From NCBI GenBank assembly GCA_963576725.1, contig OY755252.1, positions 25,812,722-25,876,721 of the forward strand: a DNA stretch of 64,000 bases, written 5' to 3'. Of this stretch, positions 57,769 through 64,000 are shown piece by piece; the stretch's first letter is position 1; each line of letters begins with the position of its first letter. This DNA comes from Azorinus chamasolen. Lineage: Eukaryota > Mollusca > Bivalvia > Cardiida > Solecurtidae. The position numbers were made by a program, and so were the translations under genes. The notes below the pieces were generated by a model that ran no database searches, was not told the DNA's origin, and saw only the letters and a program-made list of their open reading frames with translations.

Positions 57769-57953
57769 CACTGTATAGAAATGCCAGGAAGGCATTTGCT
57801 GACGTCATCAAGGATCAGGAAGCTAAGGGCCAAGATTGCAGAGTGAACGGATACAAACTTTTTGTAAATCGTAAGTTATTCAAAGTATACAGAGATGGGA
57901 AGGTCATTGACCCCCAACCCGTACTTAGTGGTGCCATAAAGAAGAAAATCTAA
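57769..57953 (+). pseudogene. LINE ORF1, C-terminal remnant
   Basis: Frame 57720-57953, of which only the part after 57768 is LINE: RNARKAFADVIKDQEAKGQD, CRVNGYKLFVNRKLFKVYRD, ending AIKKKI and TAA at 57951-57953. It overlaps the start of ORF2 by a few bases in another frame. Confidence 0.6.
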
Positions 57954-59182
57954 AGATACTGTCATGGAACATTAATGGTTTGAGCAGGAAACTATCTGAC
58001 ACTGACTTTTTGGAGAATATTAAACGGTTTGATGTGATTTTCTTACAAGAAACGTGGTTATCAAAAACTCATAATGTAAATTTGGAAATACAGGGATATA
58101 ATAGTGTACATATATTTGGTAATAAGTCTAGAGGCACTAGAAAGGGACGGTTCAGCGGTGGCATCTCGTTGTACTATAAACACTTTCTTAAAGACAAAAT
58201 CACAATTGTTGACAGAAATCAGTATGGAATTCTATGGGTGAAATTTTGTAGAACCTTGTTTGATACTGCAGATGATATTTTTTTCTGTAATACATATATT
58301 ATACCGCCGGGTTCCACTGTTATTGATCAAAGTAGTTTTAACTTTTTTGAGCAGATAAAAACAGATATTGAAAAATATAAGCCACTCGGTAAAATCATGA
58401 TTTCTGGAGATTTTAACTCAAGAACTGCAGAAATCAGTGAGATTTACAGTTTGACAGCTATCTTGATTCCGATAACAGTGACCTGTCAAACTTTGTTGAC
58501 ATTCAACCACGTGTTAATTTCGATCACGTGATAGATCTCAACGGCCATAGGCTGATTGACTTGTGTAAAAATACGTCACTGCTTATTGGTAACGGTCGGC
58601 TGCACGCACATAATATTTCATTCGGTGCGCGGATCAAGCACGGTCGATTATCTATTATTAGAGAAAGACATATTTTCTTGCATATCGCACTTTGAGGTTT
58701 TATCTCAAAATGAATTTTCCGACCATTCTGGACTGAGTATAAATATTAAATATAAAACTAGAAACCACCAAACCTCTGCAGAATCGGAGCAACAAGAAAA
58801 ATACATGCGCTGGGATGATGCAAAGTTGGATGATTTCATACAAATGTTATCCAATAATGCGGACTTTTGTGACGGTTTAGACGTTAAAATTTCTGAAAAT
58901 GAAAATAGTGTTGACGAGATAATTGATTCGTTTCCTATTTTTGGTAAAATCCGTAAAGAAAATGGCGGAAAAATGTTTAAAAAGAAAAACAAGTGGTACA
59001 ATGCTGAATGCTACAATGCACATAAATTATTTACGACGACAAGAAATAAATATCTCAGATCTAAAATCGAGGTAGATAGAATCGCTTTTGTACAGGCCAA
59101 ATCAAATTATAATAGAATTAAACGCCGCGAGAAGAATAGATATAGAAAAGTGGAAAAGCTTACTCTTACAAAATTGGCTTAG
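57953..59182 (+). pseudogene. LINE ORF2, endonuclease part (frameshifted)
   Basis: Starts KILSWNINGLSRKL (57953), then FDVIFLQETWLSK, SGGISLYYKHF and KIMISGDFNSR (GDFN at 58406-58417). The frame shifts near 58450, where the continuation YLDSDNSDLSNFVDIQPRV is in another frame, and returns near 58620 with STVDYLLLEKDIF and NEFSDHSGL (SDH at 58718-58726). All endonuclease motifs are recognisable, in contrast to the host EEP-like gene. In-frame TAG at 59180-59182. Confidence 0.88.
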
Positions 59183-60478
59183 AATAAGCCAAAGCAGTTT
59201 TGGAAGCGAGTTAGGGACCAGTATAAAACGCATGAGAATAGTGCCGAAAACATGTCTGTAAACGACTTATTTGTTCATTTTAAAAGTTTATACGGTTCCA
59301 ATCCGAGTGATAGTGATAACCGACAACACACTGACGAAAATCAAATATTTGATGAATTCTTAGACAGTGATATTTCACTCTCGGAAATCAAACAGGCGGT
59401 GTTTTCGCAAAATAATAACAAAAGTAGCGGCATTGATAATATATGTGCTGAAATGTTTAAACATTCCTTTCAATACATATCAAAGTTCTTACTTAACTTA
59501 TTCAACAGATTGTTTTCAAACGGTGAATACCCCAAGTCTTGGGGTGAAGGAGTTATTGCCCCGATTTTCAAGGGAGGTGACATTGATGACCCTAAAAATT
59601 ATAGGGGTGTAACACTTATAAACGTTTTGGGTAAAATATATTCTCAAGTCTTATTAAATCGGATCACGAAATGGTCAATTGAACATGAATCTATTATACA
59701 TAATCAATTTGGATTCCAAAAAGGAAAATCCACTACAGATTGTATATTTTTATTACACGCAATTATATCAAAAACGCTTGACTCCAAAAAGAAGCTTTAC
59801 TGTGTGTTTTTAGACTACGAGAAATGTTTTGACAAAATTGATAGAGCTTTTTTATGGCAAAAGCTTTTATCTCAACAAGTTAGCTCCAAAATTGTTATAG
59901 CACTACAAGCAATGTATAACACTGTTAAATATTGTATTAGGTACAAAAATAAGATGTCTAACTTTATAACAACAAATATCGGAGTCAAGCAGGGGGACCC
60001 AAGCTCAAGTTTGCTCTTTTTATTTTTTGTGAATGATATTCTAGATAGTATAAATTCCAACATTGAAGGTATATTTACAATTGATGAATTACAGATTTTC
60101 ATGCTGTTATTTGCAGACGATGCTGTGTTATTTGCTCATACGCCGGACGCATTGCAATCAATGCTTATAGATTTACAAGTGTATTGCAATTTATGGGGTA
60201 TTAAGATAAACACAAACAAAACCAAAACCATGATCTTTGAAAAGGGTAGAGGTACTACTCATGACTTTATATTATGCGGTACCATATTAGAAACGGTAAA
60301 ATCATTTAAATACTTGGGCATACATCTGTTCAAGAACGGTTCATGGAATAGAACTCAAAAACGGATTTCACAACATTCTTCATACGCCCTACACAATTTA
60401 TTCATTGTTTTAATCAAATCGATATGTACTTATCAGACAAATGTAAACTATTTGACAGTCTTGTGGGACCTATTTTGA
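59183..60478 (+). pseudogene. LINE ORF2, reverse transcriptase part
   Basis: Continues in the same frame after the TAG: NKPKQFWKRVRDQYKTHENS, then the RT core VIAPIFKGGDIDDPKNYRGV, NQFGFQKGKSTTDCIFLLHA, VFLDYEKCFDKIDRAF, IGVKQGDPSSSLLF, LLFADDAVLFA (FADD at 60110-60121) and FKYLGIHLFKNGSW. The frame runs into TGA at 60476-60478 after a shift near 60415; the true continuation is one frame over. Confidence 0.93.
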
Positions 60479-61284
60479 ACTATAATGCAGCAGTATGGGG
60501 CTTCCATGACTCAAAAAGTATCGAGCAAGTACATTGTAAATTTTTAAGAAAGATACTAAATGTGAAGAAATCGAGCAATCTGGAATGCCTTTATGGTGAG
60601 ACTGGTCGTTTTCCTCTAAACATTAGCAGAAAAATTATTTTGCTAAATTACTGGTTAAAACTTTTAAAAACCAATAATCCTCTTCTAAGTAGCGTTTATA
60701 GAATGCTAGCAACAGATGCAGACTTAAATAAACATTACAATAATATGTATCATATAAAAACATTGTTAAGCAATATTGGTATGTCAGATGTATGGAATAA
60801 CCAGTTTACGCATACACCATATTTTCTTCCCATGAAACAGCGCATTATAGATATATATAAACAGTCTTGGTATTCAAAGATTAATAATTCAAGTAAGCTT
60901 TCTACATATTGCTTATTCAAACATGACCTAACCGTAGAAAAGTATCTGGAATGCATAAATGAAAATAAATATAAAATAGCACTTACAAAATTTAGGATTT
61001 CAGCTCATGATCTTGCAATAGAAACAGGTCGGTACTTTAATATCGACAGAAAATTTCGAACTTGCTTATTTTGCAACATGGGAGTAGTAGAAAGTGAGTA
61101 TCACTTTCTACTAGTGTGTCCGAAATATAGAGACATTAGACTGAAATATTTGTCTCCATACTTTTGCAGATGGCCAACTGTCAACAAATTTATTTCTCTC
61201 ATGAGTTCAAGCTCAGAGCGTTTAAACAACAATGTAGCAAAGCTTATCTATCATGCTTTTAAATTAAGAGCCCAATCTCAATAA
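60424..61284 (+). pseudogene. LINE ORF2, C-terminal part
   Basis: MYLSDKCKLFDSLVGPILNY and NAAVWGFHDSKSIEQ follow the RT thumb, then about 200 residues of less conserved sequence, then CLFCNMGVVESEYHFLLVCP and WPTVNKFISLMS, ending AQSQ and TAA. The C-x-x-C...H...C pattern is typical of LINE C-termini and is shared with 43655-44108. Confidence 0.88.
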
Positions 61285-61589
61285 TACATCTCCATGGAAT
61301 TTTATATTGTTAGTATTATTAAAGCTCCTGCTGTGATTAAGTTTATTAATTAAGCTGATTAAGTTCTGACTAACAGTTCATTTACTTTAATTATTGCTGG
61401 TCTGTTAAATAGAATTATTATCTCTGCAACATGTACAAACTTGTTGTCAAAATTGACATGACAGATCAAATACTTCCAGTTTTTATTCTTCTGGAAGATA
61501 CTAGGAATTTGTGTGTTTACTACTCTGTTTGTTAAGGCTATAAATATGTATGTATTTTATGCCGAATAAACAATATGTTATGTTATGTT

Positions 61590-61895
61590 ATGTATAGGCT
61601 AGTTATAATTAATTGGTAGGCTTATAACACTGTATAGGTTATTTAGAATTAACCAATAGGCTTGTAGCACCGTGTAGATTACTTAGGATTAACCGGTAGG
61701 CTTATAGCACTGTATAATTTAGTTAGAATTAACTCGTAGGATTATAGCGCTGCATAGGATAGTCATAATTAACTGGTAGGCTTATAGCACTGTATAGTTT
61801 GTTTTAGAATTAACTGGTAGACTTATAGCAGTGTGTAGTCTATTTAGAATTAACTTGTAGGATTATAGCACTGCATAGGCTAGTCATCGGCGCGA
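61590..61895. repeat. ~45-bp minisatellite, right block
   Basis: Six to seven units of TTAGAATTAACTGGTAGGCT plus TATAGCACTGTATAGG. Same family as 57405-57510; the LINE and SINE lie between the two blocks. Confidence 0.85.
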
Positions 61896-63595
61896 GAACA
61901 TCAGGTCACGCATCTATATGGAACGCATTAGTTGGAATTTCACTGGTAGGAGGGCTGATTTATCAAGACTTGTGAAACTATTGTGGAATTGTAATTTGTG
62001 CTTTATGAGTGTAAAAACAGTATGGCTGGAATAATACAATTATATGTAGTTGGAAACAGGTCGACATATTTGTTTCCACTGTATAATTGTATGTATTTTG
62101 GAAATGAAAATGTTAGAAAATGAGTTCCCCTGTGGTCGGGGCTAATACAAAATGTATAATACCGCAACGGCAAGATCATCAAGGATAATCACCGAGGAAA
62201 TGACTAAGATGTTGCGAAACCGAGTATTCCTAAAAAACGAAATGATGACTTTGGGCGAAAGGAGGCGAAAGGAGGATTAAAAATTAATAACGGCTATTTA
62301 TTAGTTATTATAAATGATATGTACATAATTTTTATATTTTAAATTTATTTGGCATTAATATACTGATAGAAGCCTGAATATACGAACACATCATTATATA
62401 TTGACGACATTACTTACTCCTTTCGCCACAGTAAATCCCTCGAAAGGAGTGTAATTGGGTGAAGAATTGCGAGTTATTAATAATATGTAATAATTAGAGT
62501 TTATAATTAATATATACACATATTTTATGATAGAGCATGATTTAAGACCCAGGCACAACATTTTACTTCATAGATACATCTTTGCAAACAGGGTAAACCT
62601 AGAGTAGACTCGAAATTAATGGTCCCGGGTCGTTTCGGACGCAATCCGTTTCGGCCTTGGTCGTTTCGGCCACGATTGGGACCGAAACAACCAAGGAATA
62701 CGTGGAATATATCAGTAACAGACATCAAATTTTATTTAAGCAAAATATGTTCTCTGTCAGAAAATGGACCATTGACAAGAAATAAAGAACGCGAAGAGAA
62801 ATACAGTCAGATTTGACAGTTCCTAAATGTCAACTATTGCACTTACTTATTCATCAACAGTCCCATCTGTTTCCACTCTATATGACGAAAATAAACCCAC
62901 GAGAATAAAGTATTTGATGTTTGCTTAAAAATGCTGCAAATATTGATAATTGCTTAAATTTGTAATTATATTAATGATTTTGTAAACTGTTAGTCAAAGA
63001 GTTTACAGGATCAACGACATAGACAGTAGATAATGGTTTAATTGTAATTAAAATATAACCTTTATAAGTATCAAACAAACAAAATCAATCGCTGTTTGAA
63101 TTATGTTGTAATAGCAAATTGTTAATGGTGGTACCTGTTTGCACTAGTGTCATCAGAGATGTTTATAGCCGAGACAGTTTGTACTAATTATTTAATTGGT
63201 TATTTCTTTGATGATGTATCACTTGATTTAACAGCATTATGTTCGGATTAATTTTAATTATGGATGCACATTTTTGGTCGAAAGTTGTTGTTTTTTTACA
63301 CAAATTTTCACCCGCTATATGCAAGCAAGGTGGCAAACAGTGTGAATCTTGATAAGAAACTGAGTTACTCAACATATCATCTGGACACAAAGTGTTTGCA
63401 AAAATAATCATTCATCCGCCACCAACAGGCTAAAGGCTAACATCTAACAACAACATATGTCCTTATTTTTATTGGATTCATTTCTGCGTATTCATTTCAA
63501 TCATATCACAATTGTCATTTATATATGGCTCCTACTGAATCTTCTCTGTTTACTTATGAAATAATATAGATAATCCTTGGCTTTTCATTTAGACA

Positions 63596-63735
63596 TACAG
63601 TTGAACTTTGCTATCTCGAATTGGATAAATATACAGTATGAAATGAATACTATTATGTCTAAAAACCTACAGGAGTTGTCAGCATTACTTTAGACCTGCA
63701 ATAAGCTGTGAACTTAAGAATATTTGTGTGCTCAT
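63596..63735. mobile_element. Tigger-like MITE fragment
   Basis: TACAGTTGAACTTTGCTATC, then CAGGAGTTGTCAGCATTACT and GACCTGCAATAAGCTGTGAA; the right end is missing. Same family as 28939 and 31591. Confidence 0.7.
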
Positions 63736-63904
63736 GCCATTATAAAAGGTGGGATAATAAATATTCATGATGTCATTATTTCTTACATGAATATTTAGCC
63801 TGAAAAGGGATAAGGGGTCTAGTGTGAGACTGAAAGGGTATAACTAGGGTCACCCGACTGAAATGGCTGCCGATTCAAGGGCCCTTTGTGATGAAACTGG
63901 TGAT

Positions 63905-63960
63905 TTTTTTTATTAATTCTGAAGGGTGATGATCCCCCGAAAGCAAAACTTACTAAGTCA
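63905..63960. repeat. Dispersed repeat fragment (inverted)
   Basis: TTCTGAAGGGTGATGATCCC plus CCGAAAGCAAA is the inverse of TTTGCTTTCGGGGGATCACC in 27415-27650. Confidence 0.65.
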
Positions 63961-64000
63961 CTAAGTTACTAAGGCCATATGAGTAGTCTAAAACATTTAT

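Larger units (their letters stand above)
57769..61600 (+). mobile_element. 5'-truncated APE-type non-LTR retrotransposon (LINE)
   Basis: Order: end of ORF1, AP-type endonuclease, reverse transcriptase, C-terminal C-x-x-C domain, about 290 bp of 3' UTR and a (TTATG)n tail at 61573-61595. It starts abruptly beside the SINE, so most of ORF1 is missing. ORF2 has an in-frame stop at 59180 and three frameshifts (near 58450, 58620 and 60415), so the copy cannot make a full protein. The catalytic motifs themselves are still present. Clade uncertain. Confidence 0.92.
61896..64000. other. No gene seen; repeat fragments
   Basis: AT-rich sequence. A small GC-rich fold at about 62630-62700 (TTTCGGCCTTGGTCGTTTCG, GGGACCGAAACAACC) and a decayed GAATATTCATG/GCAAACAG hairpin near 63330-63400 are the only structures besides the two entries below. 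Confidence 0.5.

Overview
The window looks like AT-rich, intron-rich animal DNA crowded with short inverted-repeat transposons. The best guess is a bivalve mollusc. That rests on the type of dispersed repeats (hairpin MITEs in very high density, a dispersed repeat opening with an AGCTCACC hairpin and containing ~155-bp tandem units, APE-type LINEs, a tRNA-derived SINE); the species cannot be named from sequence alone. There is no sign of bacterial operons, rRNA genes or CRISPR arrays.

Host gene. I could assemble one convincing protein-coding gene. It lies on the minus strand, start codon at 55092 and stop at 34237, in nine coding exons of 81, 132, 121, 205, 136, 64, 156, 152 and 108 nt. All eight introns are GT-AG, all phases agree, and the total is 1155 nt (384 residues). 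It encodes a signal peptide followed by an endonuclease/exonuclease/phosphatase (EEP, DNase I-like) fold with an eight-cysteine insert. Several catalytic positions of the family are replaced (His to Gln in the T-H-L motif, Asn to Ser in GDFN, Asp-His to Thr-Asn in S-D-H), so it reads as a secreted pseudo-nuclease or pseudo-phosphodiesterase. Its introns are packed with MITEs.

Layout. 1-11370: three tandem copies of a 4.2-4.5 kb unit (the third diverged and truncated), each holding (AAT)n arrays, a minisatellite of GGGCGG boxes and several MITEs. 11370-34200: microsatellites, hairpins, many MITEs, the ~155-bp tandem-repeat element (25544-27131) and a MITE-derived satellite (29856-30981). 34237-55105: the EEP-like gene. 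55106-57400: upstream flank with MITE remnants. 57405-61895: a 5'-truncated, frameshifted APE-type LINE abutting an oppositely oriented SINE, both lying within a ~45-bp minisatellite. 61896-64000: repeat fragments, no gene seen.

Mobile-element pattern. Two large MITE groups dominate. One has TTAA at each end followed by CCC-type termini (piggyBac-like). The other starts TACAGT and ends ACTGTA (Tc1/mariner, pogo/Tigger-like). Although their termini differ, both carry a central hairpin whose apex is the same palindrome, GCTCCTNNAGGAGC. In most TTAA-type families the two arms differ at one fixed position (CCAGAT against CCTGAT). Neighbouring elements repeatedly share a single TTAA or TA. I regard the modular hairpins and the EEP pseudoenzyme as the two most interesting things here.
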